Source: Desulfobacteraceae bacterium (GTDB lineage Bacteria; Desulfobacterota; Desulfobacteria; Desulfobacterales; Desulfosalsimonadaceae). From it: a DNA stretch of 46,516 nucleotides. The position numbers and the translations under genes are program-made. The first letter of the stretch is position 1, and every line of letters starts with the position of its first letter. Under the pieces are notes generated by a model. The model made no database searches. It saw only the letters and a program-made list of their open reading frames with translations, and was not told where the DNA came from. Shown one piece after another: positions 24,014 to 32,787 of the stretch. The DNA lies in assembly GCA_003597945.1 (NCBI GenBank), contig QZJS01000023.1:1-46516 (forward strand), read 5' to 3'.

Positions 24014-24678
24014 TTTTTCTCAAGATAATTTATGAATTCTTTAATATCGAAAAAAAACCTATTGATTACTTTTAGTTCATCCAAATCGAAGTTCCACCAT
24101 TCTTTTTCCAATAGGATTTCAATGATATTTATTTCAAACCTGTATTTCTTCACCTTGGCTGGGACACCGAATGCTATTGCATAAGGAGGGATATCCCCGG
24201 TCACAACTCCTCCTGCTCCAATAATAGCGCCATGGCCGATTTTAGCGCCGTCAAGAACCGTGACGTTGGCGCCGATAAAAACATCATGTCCAATTATTAT
24301 TGGCACACTCTCTTCAAGTTTATTTTCACTGCAAAGTGTAAAACCATTTTGCTTTGAAGTAGAATAAAACATTGGTGAAGTACTGATTCCATTTGTCGGG
24401 TGTATGCCTAATCCGCAGCAAAAATTCGGACCGATTGAACAAAATTTACCAATTTTGGTATTTGTTATGTTGCTGTTTCTTGCAATGTAGGAATAATTCC
24501 CGAGGTCGACATTGCACAAATAGTAGGGTGGTACCACCTTTGTTTTTTCGTCGAGGCTGCAGTCTGATATTTCTGATCTTAGTAAAGAATAGCCGATTGT
24601 TTTATTTTTTAATATTATGGGTTTATTTAAAAATAACCCAAACAATTTTTGTAAATAATATTTAATTTTTATTATCAT
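24010..24678 (-). CDS. CatB-like hexapeptide-repeat acetyltransferase
   Basis: A 222-residue left-handed beta-helix O- or N-acetyltransferase. Hexapeptide repeats run from LGNYSYIARNSNITNTKIG through IGKFCSIGPNFCCG. A loop carries the His of GIHPTNGISTSPMFYS, and later turns are IIIGHDVFIGANVTVLDGAK, IGHGAIIGAGGVV and VTGDIPPYAIAFGVPAKV. The C-terminal helices are typical of the CatB/VatD subgroup. Acetyl-CoA is the usual donor; the acceptor here may be the polysaccharide or a 3-amino sugar made with the FdtA/FdtB-like pair (an FdtC role), but the sequence does not decide. AGGGG six bases before the ATG supports the start. Very AT-rich. Confidence 0.85.
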   Translation of the reverse strand: MIIKIKYYLQKLFGLFLNKPIILKNKTIGYSLLRSEISDCSLDEKTKVVPPYYLCNVDLGNYSYIARNSNITNTKIGKFCSIGPNFCCGLGIHPTNGISTSPMFYSTSKQNGFTLCSENKLEESVPIIIGHDVFIGANVTVLDGAKIGHGAIIGAGGVVTGDIPPYAIAFGVPAKVKKYRFEINIIEILLEKEWWNFDLDELKVINRFFFDIKEFINYLEKK

Positions 24679-24708
24679 CCTTATCCCCTTTCAGGGGTAA
24701 CCCAATTG

Positions 24709-24727
24709 CCTGGCCCTCTGGGCCAGG
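24709..24727 (-). terminator. Hairpin between two glycosyl-locus genes
   Basis: CCTGGCCC (24709-24716) pairs perfectly with GGGCCAGG (24720-24727) around a 3-base loop, immediately after the stop of the 24730-25695 gene. A second small stem, ACCCC/GGGGT, follows. No U-run comes after it on the minus strand, so it may be an RNA-stability or partial-termination element, not a full terminator. Its GC-rich sequence is striking in AT-rich surroundings. Confidence 0.4.
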
Positions 24728-24729
24728 AT

Positions 24730-25695
24730 TTACTTTTTAAGCCATGGGCCTTGATGGCTCAACAATCGTTTGATACGTTTATTGATCCTGTAGGGCAGCC
24801 GCTTCAAACCTTCCCATCCGTAATTACCCGGCTCAAAATACAGCCTGTGATATAAAAAATCCGCCTGTTTGTTTATCGTTATGGACTCAGGGTGCTTAAT
24901 GGGCAATATTGGTTCAGTTTTGATGTTTGCTGCGACATGATGGCTTGATAGGGTATGAGTACCTTCAGAATCAAAGCCTATGTTGGTCGAGAGGTTAACA
25001 TTCGGGCAGATCCCCTTATCATTATGGAGCCAGATGGACATTAAAAATTGCATATCCCAGCTTGAACCGCCCAAAGCATCTTTTTTTATTTCCAGAAGAC
25101 GTTCGCACCAATATTCCCTTTCACGCAATCCGGTCCTGTATTTTTTCAAAGCTTTTATCAATTCTTTTTCAGTTATATCTTTCATGGTGTAATTGAAATC
25201 CGACCATGCGCGACGCCATGTGGCCCATGCGCATAGATTTCTGTTCATTTTTGAAAAATAATATGACCCTTTTCCATATTTATTCCCTTCTATTTTCATG
25301 CTCCCAATTGCCCTGACAGACAGATCATCTCGATACCTATACAACAATTTTTCAGCATACTTGAAAAAATCTTGATGAGGGACAGCATCATCCTCAAAAA
25401 TCAAACCCATTTCAACCGATTCGAAAAACCAGGAAATGGCGGCTGCAGGCCCTGGGCCGCAGCCCAGATTTTTTTCTGAATAAAAAGTATTCAGATCACA
25501 ATCCCAATCAATTAATTCAGCAATGACCTTGCGCACTGCTGAACCTTTTTCAATATCAAGATCGTATCCATCACGAGGACCATCCTGAAAAACATACAAA
25601 CATGATGGTTTCTGCATTCGGATCTCCTGCAGAACCAGCCGGGTATGTCGGGGTCGATTAAAACAAATGAGAAGAACAGGGGTATGAAAATCCAT
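24730..25695 (-). CDS. GT-A nucleotide-diphospho-sugar transferase (HlpA / GNT-I-like)
   Basis: A 321-residue GT-A protein. It opens TPVLLICFNRPRHTRLVLQE, continues LYVFQDGPRDG and FYSEKNLGCGPG, and carries the acidic metal site GLIFEDDAVPHQDFF, the EDD pattern known from GNT-I (GT13) enzymes. Further conserved blocks are NLCAWATWRRAWSDFN and SSWDMQFLMSIW. Bacterial members are often labelled hemolytic protein HlpA-like, but a glycosyltransferase role is more credible in this setting. Donor and acceptor are unknown. There are 10 bases to the upstream gene, so it is in the same operon. Confidence 0.82.
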   Translation of the reverse strand: MDFHTPVLLICFNRPRHTRLVLQEIRMQKPSCLYVFQDGPRDGYDLDIEKGSAVRKVIAELIDWDCDLNTFYSEKNLGCGPGPAAAISWFFESVEMGLIFEDDAVPHQDFFKYAEKLLYRYRDDLSVRAIGSMKIEGNKYGKGSYYFSKMNRNLCAWATWRRAWSDFNYTMKDITEKELIKALKKYRTGLREREYWCERLLEIKKDALGGSSWDMQFLMSIWLHNDKGICPNVNLSTNIGFDSEGTHTLSSHHVAANIKTEPILPIKHPESITINKQADFLYHRLYFEPGNYGWEGLKRLPYRINKRIKRLLSHQGPWLKK

Positions 25696-25705
25696 AAAGG
25701 ATTAC

Positions 25706-26785
25706 TTACTTTTGACAGGTATTAGGGGTATAAAAAAAATTATTGCTGAATTTGATTCGAAAAAACTTCCAGAGAACGAATAAAATTGAGCCGGGAAAAA
25801 AGAGATTATTCTTGAAATGCCACTTTATCAGAGGTGAAAATTTAGATTTAACGATAAAATCTTCAAAATTGGGATCAATATTTTTCGAATAGTGTTTCGC
25901 TTGAGTGGCCACGCACCGGATCGTTTTAAGATAAAATTTGATTCCGTTTTTGAAAAACTTATTGTCAAACGGGACATAGGTCTTATCGGGTGCGATAACA
26001 CACTGCCTGATGAATTTATTTTTCAAGCCTTCTTTCTTTATTTTATCAAGCACCCTTTTGCTGAAAAGGAAGGATGGATTCCGATATGCTGGAAAATGCA
26101 GTATATAAGCATTATAAGAAAAATCGGGTTCTGTGTACATCACACAGTTCCATTTATCCGATATCTTTTCAACGATGTGCTGCATGGCGATATTGGCCTT
26201 AGCAAATGAAGGCTGATCGATTGCGATTCCTTTTTGCAATCCTTCCTGCCAATAGCTGTGCCATAATTCATAAAAATTTCGGGTATTGGCATTGTCTTTC
26301 ACAAAAATGACGCCACTGCTGAAATAAAATTGTTCTTTATCTATCACCCAGCCGATTTGTTTGGAAAGCAGCGATATTTTTTCATAAAGGGGGGCACAAA
26401 AATCACTTACCTCTAAATGTGAATCAGGGACAGCACCGATTTGACATTCAAGTAAATCAATTTGTTTCAAAGCAGATCGGATAATTGTATCACAGTCGAT
26501 ATACAAGTAATCCCCTTCTATCAAATGGCGAACTTTTGTCTTTATCCAGCGGGAACGCTTCACCATCGACATTTCACCTTTGAATGGAACAACTATTTTT
26601 TCATCTATGTACTGAAGAATTTCAGCTCGGTTGCCATCAATTACCTTATCTGTCTGATCATCAACAATTAAGACAATGTGCGCTTCAGGGTTATGGTGCC
26701 GGGCTGAAAACACGGACATTAACGCCTGCTCAAGGTAAAGGTTTTCATCTGAGCAGGTAAGTACGTATACCAGTTTAGTTTTCAT
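25706..26785 (-). CDS. GT8-like glycosyltransferase
   Basis: A 359-residue GT-A protein. The start strand is TKLVYVLTCSDENLYLEQAL, followed by a middle block RSRWIKTKVRHLIEGDYLY and the metal-binding IDCDTIIR, a DxD in the sequence Asp-Cys-Asp. The acceptor side has FYFSSGVIFVKDN and IDQPSFAKAN, similar to GT8-type enzymes. The C-terminal 100 residues are basic, possibly for membrane contact. The frame extends to a TTG at 26806, but the ATG at 26785 gives the usual short N-terminus. AT-rich, like its neighbours. Confidence 0.8.
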   Translation of the reverse strand: MKTKLVYVLTCSDENLYLEQALMSVFSARHHNPEAHIVLIVDDQTDKVIDGNRAEILQYIDEKIVVPFKGEMSMVKRSRWIKTKVRHLIEGDYLYIDCDTIIRSALKQIDLLECQIGAVPDSHLEVSDFCAPLYEKISLLSKQIGWVIDKEQFYFSSGVIFVKDNANTRNFYELWHSYWQEGLQKGIAIDQPSFAKANIAMQHIVEKISDKWNCVMYTEPDFSYNAYILHFPAYRNPSFLFSKRVLDKIKKEGLKNKFIRQCVIAPDKTYVPFDNKFFKNGIKFYLKTIRCVATQAKHYSKNIDPNFEDFIVKSKFSPLIKWHFKNNLFFPGSILFVLWKFFRIKFSNNFFYTPNTCQK

Positions 26786-26811
26786 TATGAATTTATAAAT
26801 ATGCAAGCCTG

Positions 26812-27717
26812 TTATTTCTTTAAATCAATCCAACTACCCAACTCATAATCCCATTTTTCTGGTGTGAAATCTTCAATACCCCCCCCTGGGTAAAATGTAA
26901 TTTCTCCGAAATATATTTTATCGTCAATTTCATAAAAATCTACTCTAATAAACTGGTTGCCTACTTCTTTGGAAATTTTTTCAGCTAATAGTTTCATTTT
27001 TTCGAAATATTTTGGTTTTGGAATCCCGTCTTTAGATTTGTAGTATCTTTCAAAAGGAAGTTTTACCCAATCATTATCAAAAAAAGTAACTTTTAAACCT
27101 TCTTTTGATTTCCTGCCTGAACATACGAATGTGCATTTAACCCTTTGATTAAAAACCATGAATTTGTAGTCTTCAATCGGCTTAGCATCTGAATTATTTT
27201 TTATCAACTTTTCTGCAATTATTCGAGGAGTAATATTTTTATAAGCCCATTGCTTATTTTCATATCGGTAATAGTTTATTTTTAAAGCTTTTGTTAATTT
27301 TTCTTTGGCAGATTCAAAATCAAATGATTTTTTATCATTACATATTATAGTACTTGCTGCATCATGAGTGCATTTGAGAACAAACTGATTTGGTAACGTG
27401 TCAAAATTTATATCATCAAAGCGGGACCAAACGCCATAAGTTTCAACAATGAACTCATTCCCAATTATATTTGCAACGAATTCTTTTGCCTCATATTTAT
27501 CTATCATTTTGTGGTACGCTGGATTCCTGTCATACAGTTTAAGCCATTGTATTTTTTCATTGAATGTTTGAGGATTTTTCAAATTTAGCTTTTTATTAAA
27601 AACTTGCTTATATTTTTTTTTCAGATATACCTCATCAGGCAATAAATAATAATTAATTAGATTTTCAGTTTTAGTCTTTAGAAATCGAGACCATCGTTTG
27701 GGATGAAAGTATTTCAT
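26812..27717 (-). CDS. ATP-grasp TupA-like enzyme
   Basis: A 301-residue protein matching the TupA-like ATP-grasp family, named after a teichuronopeptide synthesis protein and common in surface-glycan loci. Markers are the N-terminal NPQTFNEKIQWLKLYDRNP, then DKYEAKEFVANIIG, VLKCTHDAASTIICND, RIIAEKLI and the C-terminal ATP-grasp acidic block RVDFYEIDDKIYFGEITFYP with GGGIEDF. By family logic it would use ATP to form an amide or ester with an amino acid or acyl group on a sugar; the substrate is unknown. The ATG at 27717 overlaps the upstream stop (ATGA). Strongly AT-rich. Confidence 0.83.
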   Translation of the reverse strand: MKYFHPKRWSRFLKTKTENLINYYLLPDEVYLKKKYKQVFNKKLNLKNPQTFNEKIQWLKLYDRNPAYHKMIDKYEAKEFVANIIGNEFIVETYGVWSRFDDINFDTLPNQFVLKCTHDAASTIICNDKKSFDFESAKEKLTKALKINYYRYENKQWAYKNITPRIIAEKLIKNNSDAKPIEDYKFMVFNQRVKCTFVCSGRKSKEGLKVTFFDNDWVKLPFERYYKSKDGIPKPKYFEKMKLLAEKISKEVGNQFIRVDFYEIDDKIYFGEITFYPGGGIEDFTPEKWDYELGSWIDLKK

Positions 27718-29237
27718 TTTACCCACCAGTTATAATTAAATATCTTATTTATTATAAAACGTCGAAACTGATATTTTATGCTAATAGAAATAGCATTGTT
27801 TAAGCGTTTTGCCTCTTTCAGCAAACTGTAAATATATGATAACGTGTCTATATAGCTTTCATTCTCAATTTCAAGCCATCGTTTATCAAGTAAGCGATAA
27901 TTTATTTTATAAGGTTTCACTTGGATTTGAGACTTATTGGTGTTTAGGCTATGCTTGACAAGAGTTTCAAATTGTTCAGTTGTAATCATGGCTTCTTTTA
28001 ATTCATAGCCTTTACTTAATCGATACTTTTTATTTTTTATCAATTTTGTAGCTTCTTTAAAGAATTTGCTCCTATCTTGAAAAGATATTGATAATTGCCT
28101 ATTATGACAGATAACAGCTTCTGTTTCATTGTCCGGAGTGTCGGGCATGTAATACTGCAAAATAGGCTTAGTGTTGACTGCTGACAATTGAGACATCAAT
28201 GAACCTGAAGCAGGACATGTACCCATAAAAATGTCACAATGTTTAAAAACTTCGTTTATATCTGGTCGAAAACCGATATAAAAAAAACGATTCATAAGGT
28301 TGTTTTCTATAATAAATCTTTGTATTATGTCACTCGCATTAAGCTTTTTTTTTGTTGCAAATAAAAATAGTACTTCAGGGTGGTTATCCAGGATTCCCTT
28401 TACCAGCTTCCAATACGTTTTTTCCTTGTCAATCGTTTTGTAAAAATCCCCACCCGAAAAAATGATCACTTTTCCCGGGAGATGGCACTGTTCAGGAAAC
28501 CCTTGAAATGGATTATTGTCTACTATTGGATAAAATGGAATCAAAAGCAGTTGTTTCTGGGATAACCCCCGGCGCTGCAAAGAAACAGAAACCCCGAATT
28601 GCCTGAATTCCAGGGAATAATCGATCCCCCTGCTGCCTAACCAGAACGTCTGGTCAGCCAAGTTTATCAGGTATCGGGTTATTTTTTGAGGCAACGCATA
28701 TAATGCTGGAATACAGATAGAATTCGCCTTAATATGCAGCAATAGCTTGGATGGTTTGAAATCAACTATTGTCTGGTGGATATATTTTATTCTCGATTGT
28801 CGACTTTGCCCTTTTGAAGGAACTGTTTTTATGGAAAGCTTAGGGTAATCTTTAATTGTATCGATGATGTGGGCGAATTTGGTTTCGGCATCTATATCAC
28901 GACTTGTAATATATAAAATCTCTTTATCTGCAGCGACCAATGCATTTAAATATTGAATTGCCAAGACAAAAGAGGTACAGAAGTCGTCAAAAAAAACAAC
29001 CCTGTTTTCTATGGGGCTGAATTCCCGCGCACTATCTTTAAATAGGTTTTTAGAAATGCACTGCAAAAGCCTTTCTAATTCTTCATCACTATATATCCAG
29101 TTGAACTGCTGTGCTAAAACGGCCGCATGATCAATGAGTTCAAGGGATTTTTCCAAATTACCATTCTTGAATTCTTCAAACGCCGATTTTTTAATTACGG
29201 AATAACTTTTTTTTATGTCTGTCAACGTCAGCTTCAT
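27714..29237 (-). CDS. GT-B-type glycosyltransferase with helical N-terminal extension
   Basis: A 507-residue protein. Residues 1-75 are helical and resemble a short TPR-like region ([20 protein letters not shown]). After that two Rossmann-like lobes follow: [20 protein letters not shown] and later [47 protein letters not shown] and [20 protein letters not shown], the last being where GT-B enzymes bind the donor. I do not recognise the exact family; a glycosyltransferase is the best reading. It overlaps its downstream and upstream neighbours by 4 bases each, and is one of the most AT-rich genes of the island. Confidence 0.68.
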   Translation of the reverse strand: MKLTLTDIKKSYSVIKKSAFEEFKNGNLEKSLELIDHAAVLAQQFNWIYSDEELERLLQCISKNLFKDSAREFSPIENRVVFFDDFCTSFVLAIQYLNALVAADKEILYITSRDIDAETKFAHIIDTIKDYPKLSIKTVPSKGQSRQSRIKYIHQTIVDFKPSKLLLHIKANSICIPALYALPQKITRYLINLADQTFWLGSRGIDYSLEFRQFGVSVSLQRRGLSQKQLLLIPFYPIVDNNPFQGFPEQCHLPGKVIIFSGGDFYKTIDKEKTYWKLVKGILDNHPEVLFLFATKKKLNASDIIQRFIIENNLMNRFFYIGFRPDINEVFKHCDIFMGTCPASGSLMSQLSAVNTKPILQYYMPDTPDNETEAVICHNRQLSISFQDRSKFFKEATKLIKNKKYRLSKGYELKEAMITTEQFETLVKHSLNTNKSQIQVKPYKINYRLLDKRWLEIENESYIDTLSYIYSLLKEAKRLNNAISISIKYQFRRFIINKIFNYNWWVK

Positions 29238-30346
29238 GGTCTAAATTTATTTATCTGTCCGATAATATATGTTGTTTCGTCCTCCGTTAATGCTGGACTG
29301 ATAGGCAAGCTCAGTTCTTCATCGTGAATTTTTTCAGTGACCGGCAATTGCAAGTTGTTCCATTCTTTGTAACATTCCTGCTTGTGAGGGGGGATCGGAT
29401 AATGGATCAGTGTTTGGATCCCTTTTTCAGCCAAAAAATCTTTCAAGCGCTCTCTTTGTGAACAACGCACGGGGAATATATGGAAGACATGTTCCTTCCA
29501 ATTCATCACCTGGGGAAGGCTTATCAATGGATTTGTGATGCCCTGAATATAGGCTTTTGCCACTTTTTCACGCAGTTTGACATCTTCATCCAAATGCGCC
29601 AGTTTCACATTCAAAACAGCCGCCTGAATCTCATCCAGACGGCTGTTCCTGCCCCTATACTTGAATATGTATTTTTCCGTGGAACCATAATTGCTCAACG
29701 CACGCATCACGGAAGCCAATTTTTCATCGTCCGTGGTGATGATACCGCCATCACCGAGCGCACCGAGATTTTTGCCGGGATAAAAACTATGGGCCGCTGC
29801 ATCACCCAGAGAGCCGGTTTTCCGGCCTCTATGTTTGCACCCATGTGCTTGGGCATTATCTTCCACCATCTTTAAATCATATTTTCTGCAAACGTTTTCA
29901 ATCTTTTCCGTATAAGCGCATTGCCCATACAGATGGACCAATAAAACAGCCCTGGTCTTTGATGTAACGGCATCTTCAATCAGATTGCCGTCAATCTGAT
30001 ATGTATTGATATCAGGTTCCACCAGTATGGGAACCAATTCGTTTTCTGTGATTGCCAGGATCGATGCAATAAACGTGTTTGCCGGAACGATCACCTCGTC
30101 CCCTCTGTGCATAAGCCCCAGTTCAATATAAGCTCTGAAAATCCATATCAGTGCATCCAAACCGTTGGCACATCCCACAGCGTATTTTGTTCCGATGTAG
30201 TCGGCATAATTGGATTCGAAAATCTCATTCTCACAGCCCTGCAAATACCTGCCGGAACGAACGACCCTGTTGACAGCATCGTTGATTTCAGATGAATACT
30301 TTTCTGTTATTTTTTTTAAATTCAGAAAATCTATTAGTTGAGGCAT
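29234..30346 (-). CDS. DegT/DnrJ/EryC1 sugar aminotransferase, FdtB/QdtB-like
   Basis: A 370-residue PLP-dependent aminotransferase that adds an amino group to a nucleotide-linked keto sugar. The PLP lysine is in [16 protein letters not shown]. Other family blocks are [59 protein letters not shown] and [14 protein letters not shown]. The [12 protein letters not shown] and HYPIPPHKQ wording is that of FdtB/QdtB-type enzymes, which act after FdtA/QdtA on dTDP-3-keto-6-deoxyhexose. The gene overlaps fdtA by 13 bases, which supports that pathway. A WbpE role for the UDP-uronic acid is the alternative, as no other aminotransferase is present. Confidence 0.9.
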   Translation of the reverse strand: MPQLIDFLNLKKITEKYSSEINDAVNRVVRSGRYLQGCENEIFESNYADYIGTKYAVGCANGLDALIWIFRAYIELGLMHRGDEVIVPANTFIASILAITENELVPILVEPDINTYQIDGNLIEDAVTSKTRAVLLVHLYGQCAYTEKIENVCRKYDLKMVEDNAQAHGCKHRGRKTGSLGDAAAHSFYPGKNLGALGDGGIITTDDEKLASVMRALSNYGSTEKYIFKYRGRNSRLDEIQAAVLNVKLAHLDEDVKLREKVAKAYIQGITNPLISLPQVMNWKEHVFHIFPVRCSQRERLKDFLAEKGIQTLIHYPIPPHKQECYKEWNNLQLPVTEKIHDEELSLPISPALTEDETTYIIGQINKFRP

Positions 30347-30759
30347 TTCTTGTAATTCAGAAAAGTTTGATAATCATATATGTAATCTTCTTTATCATAT
30401 AGCTCAGAAGCTAATACCAGACATACGGAGCCTGAAGAAAAATTCACGAGTTCCCGCCAGATGCCGGGCACAACCAGAAGGCCATGATAGGGCCGGTTCA
30501 ATGAGACGATTTTCTTGCTCTGGCCATCATCGACAACAACATCGAAACTGCCGCTTGCAGCAATGATCAATTGATACAAGTCTTTGTGAGCATGCCCGCC
30601 ACGGCATTCGCCGCCCGGTACATCATATATGTAATAAACTCTTCGGACATCAAATGGCACAGTGAGGCCATTTTCCACGACACTGATATTGCCCTTGCGA
30701 TTGCTGTGATGTTTATTCAATTCAAGAACAAAGCAATCGAAAATATTGGTCTTTTTCAT
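30334..30759 (-). CDS. fdtA: dTDP-4-keto-6-deoxyglucose 3,4-ketoisomerase, FdtA/QdtA-like
   Basis: A 141-residue single-domain cupin (WxcM-like). It should shift the keto group of dTDP-4-keto-6-deoxy-glucose from C4 to C3, giving the aminotransferase its substrate. The conserved block [20 protein letters not shown] contains the histidine pair H56 and H58 expected for catalysis. Later cupin strands are [34 protein letters not shown] and [13 protein letters not shown]. It is tandem with a second, diverged copy upstream (4-base overlap) and overlaps the aminotransferase. The rmlA/rmlB genes needed to make the dTDP sugar are not in the window. Confidence 0.9.
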   Translation of the reverse strand: MKKTNIFDCFVLELNKHHSNRKGNISVVENGLTVPFDVRRVYYIYDVPGGECRGGHAHKDLYQLIIAASGSFDVVVDDGQSKKIVSLNRPYHGLLVVPGIWRELVNFSSGSVCLVLASELYDKEDYIYDYQTFLNYKKCLN

Positions 30760-31154
30760 AGAATGAATTTTAAAAACTCTGAATATACTCTTATCGCATC
30801 ATCAGGATCATATAACGTTGATGCCATGACCAGTGCCACGGAGTTGGTCGAAAAGTTGTTGATTTCACGCCATGTTCCTTTGGGGATATATATCCCGTGA
30901 TAGGAGCGATTCAGGCAAAATTTTTCTTTTTCCCTGCCGTCATCAATGATGACATCAAAACTGCCGGACAAAGCAACGATAAACTCCTCGGTCTGCTTGT
31001 ATGCAAGCCCCCCTCTGCTTTCACCGCCCGGTACGTCATATATCCAGTGGATACGCTTGTTCTTGAACGGAATGTGACTGCATTCTTCGATAAAAGAAAG
31101 ATTGCCCCTGCTGTCCAGAAGTTTGGGCAAATTTGTGATAGTAGTTATTGGCAT
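30756..31154 (-). CDS. FdtA/WxcM-like cupin paralogue lacking the catalytic histidines
   Basis: A 132-residue cupin clearly related to its downstream neighbour: [20 protein letters not shown] aligns with the RGGHAHK block of FdtA, but the two histidines are Leu50 and Tyr52. Cupin strands IVALSGSFDVIIDDG, CLNRSYHGIYIPKGTWREI and VMASTLYDPDDAI are intact, so the fold is kept. A 3,4-ketoisomerase reaction by the usual mechanism looks unlikely; another isomerase, a partner subunit or a structural role is possible. The frame is open up to 31238, but the ATG at 31154 gives the family-like start and overlaps the glycosyltransferase stop by 10 bases. Confidence 0.82.
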   Translation of the reverse strand: MPITTITNLPKLLDSRGNLSFIEECSHIPFKNKRIHWIYDVPGGESRGGLAYKQTEEFIVALSGSFDVIIDDGREKEKFCLNRSYHGIYIPKGTWREINNFSTNSVALVMASTLYDPDDAIRVYSEFLKFIL

Positions 31155-32044
31155 AATTTTTTTCCCCCCCAAAAAGATTTTGCCTTGTTTTTGAGAAGAA
31201 ATATTAACAGTTCCGGTACATAAAAAAACAACTTGCATTTATAATGAATTGCGCTTGAAGCAGCAGATTGATTTATTAACCCCATGGTTCTTTTAGCTGA
31301 ATTAATAAACCCCCTGAAACAATTCAGTCTCCAATAAAAACCATATTTTTTTAACAGGTAAAGCAAACCTTTTATTTCTTTGTCAAAATTTGATGAAATA
31401 GCATCTGGCGCCCCGGTATAATAATCAACAAGATATTTTTCTACTGTTGTATAAACAGATATTTTGCTGAGTCGGATATGCGTATCTTTTTCCTGATGGG
31501 ATGGGCATTTTTCGTCCAGCAAGCCTATTTGCAATAATCTATTTTTTTTTATTATTGCGTTATTGAAATCGACATAACACTTCCCGGTAAGGAGTGTTTT
31601 ATGAATCGAAGCTTGGCAATTAAATTCAGAACTTCCTACCCTGATCTTGGATTGATAATCAAAAATATTTATAAAACAGGTGCATATATCAGCTTTTTGC
31701 TCAATTATTTTATTGATAAGGCACTCCAAATATTCAACGTGCATATAATTATCTGAATCAAAAAAAACAATCCATTCGCCTTTGGAATTGAGAATTCCCG
31801 TATTTCTGGCACCTTGGGAACCCTTTTTCCGCATATTTCGGATGTATTGAACCCTGCTGTCTTGTTTTTCATACTTAAGGATTAAATTTTTAGTTTCGTC
31901 AGTGGAAAAGTCGTCGATAATTAAACACTCGAAATGCGGATATGTTTGGGAAAGTACACTATTTATGGTACGCTTTATAACGTGTTCTCGATTAAAAGTT
32001 GGAATAATTATGCTTATTAACTGACATTTATTTATAGAAGACAT
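31145..32044 (-). CDS. Glycosyltransferase family 2
   Basis: A 299-residue GT-A enzyme. Motifs in order are ISIIIPTFNREHVIKRTINS, LIIDDFSTDETKNLIL, SQGARNTGILNSKGEW and the DxD site VFFDSDNYMHVEYL. Downstream, CPSHQEKDTHIRLSKI provides the catalytic-base region (the ED-type motif is ExD here). The C-terminal helix region is basic. No membrane segment is seen. It probably adds one residue of the repeat. It lies 2 bases after the methyltransferase gene's stop and overlaps the next cupin gene, so it is translated as part of one message. Very AT-rich. Confidence 0.87.
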   Translation of the reverse strand: MSSINKCQLISIIIPTFNREHVIKRTINSVLSQTYPHFECLIIDDFSTDETKNLILKYEKQDSRVQYIRNMRKKGSQGARNTGILNSKGEWIVFFDSDNYMHVEYLECLINKIIEQKADICTCFINIFDYQSKIRVGSSEFNCQASIHKTLLTGKCYVDFNNAIIKKNRLLQIGLLDEKCPSHQEKDTHIRLSKISVYTTVEKYLVDYYTGAPDAISSNFDKEIKGLLYLLKKYGFYWRLNCFRGFINSAKRTMGLINQSAASSAIHYKCKLFFYVPELLIFLLKNKAKSFWGGKKLCQ

Positions 32045-32046
32045 TT

Positions 32047-32787
32047 TCAGTTTGAATGACTTTTTTTTAATATTAATACATATCCATTAGCTTCGGACGA
32101 AGGAAATCTGAATTTCTTCCATAATTCTTCAAATTGCTTGTTTAACATAATGATTATATGATTTATAGGAATACGTAAATATATCAGTATATAAAAAAGC
32201 GATGATTTATCAATTAACCTGAATTTTTTAGGAGCCGTTCGGAACCATAATTGTTCAATATTGACTATATTTTTACCCGTTCTTTGTTGTTGAATATTAG
32301 TAAAATAGTTTAATATCGCTTCAGGAGGATATGGTCTAATATGATCAATATCATCATAGAAAACACTTGACATCAAGGGGGATCGGATAATGAAATATCC
32401 TTCTGGCTTTGTTAACCTTAGCATCTCATCTAAAGCTATAACAATTTCCGGATAACCCAAATGCTCTATTACATGGGAGCAGTGTACTATATCAAAGCTG
32501 TTTGAGGGTATCTTATTTTTCGTGATATCCTCATTGATATGCCTGTAACCTTTTTTTCTCGCTATCTCTGATAAATTACTATTAATATCAAGGCATGTGC
32601 ATTCAATGTTAGAATGTTTTAACTTGATCTTATCTGCAAATCGGCATAAGCCGCTCCCTACTTCTAATAATTTGAAATTGCTGACTTTCATTTTTTTTTC
32701 TAAAAATTCCAAAACAGGGGCATCTTCATTGTCGTGGAATTCAGAATTGGCCAAATTAATTTTATGCCTTTCTTTATTCATAAACAT
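32047..32787 (-). CDS. Class I SAM-dependent methyltransferase
   Basis: A 246-residue methyltransferase with motif I LLEVGSGLCRFADKI, the acidic end of strand two in CTCLDIN, motif II-III FDIVHCSHVIEHLGYPE and LTKPEGYFIIRSP. It is Methyltransf_11/23-like. Two adjacent ATGs (32787 and 32781) can start it, both inside the last codons of wzt (14- or 8-base overlap). Its place directly after wzt suggests a chain-terminating or capping methylation: in ABC-exported O-antigens the Wzt C-terminal domain recognises a capped non-reducing end. That link is inference from gene order. Confidence 0.82.
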   Translation of the reverse strand: MFMNKERHKINLANSEFHDNEDAPVLEFLEKKMKVSNFKLLEVGSGLCRFADKIKLKHSNIECTCLDINSNLSEIARKKGYRHINEDITKNKIPSNSFDIVHCSHVIEHLGYPEIVIALDEMLRLTKPEGYFIIRSPLMSSVFYDDIDHIRPYPPEAILNYFTNIQQQRTGKNIVNIEQLWFRTAPKKFRLIDKSSLFYILIYLRIPINHIIIMLNKQFEELWKKFRFPSSEANGYVLILKKSHSN

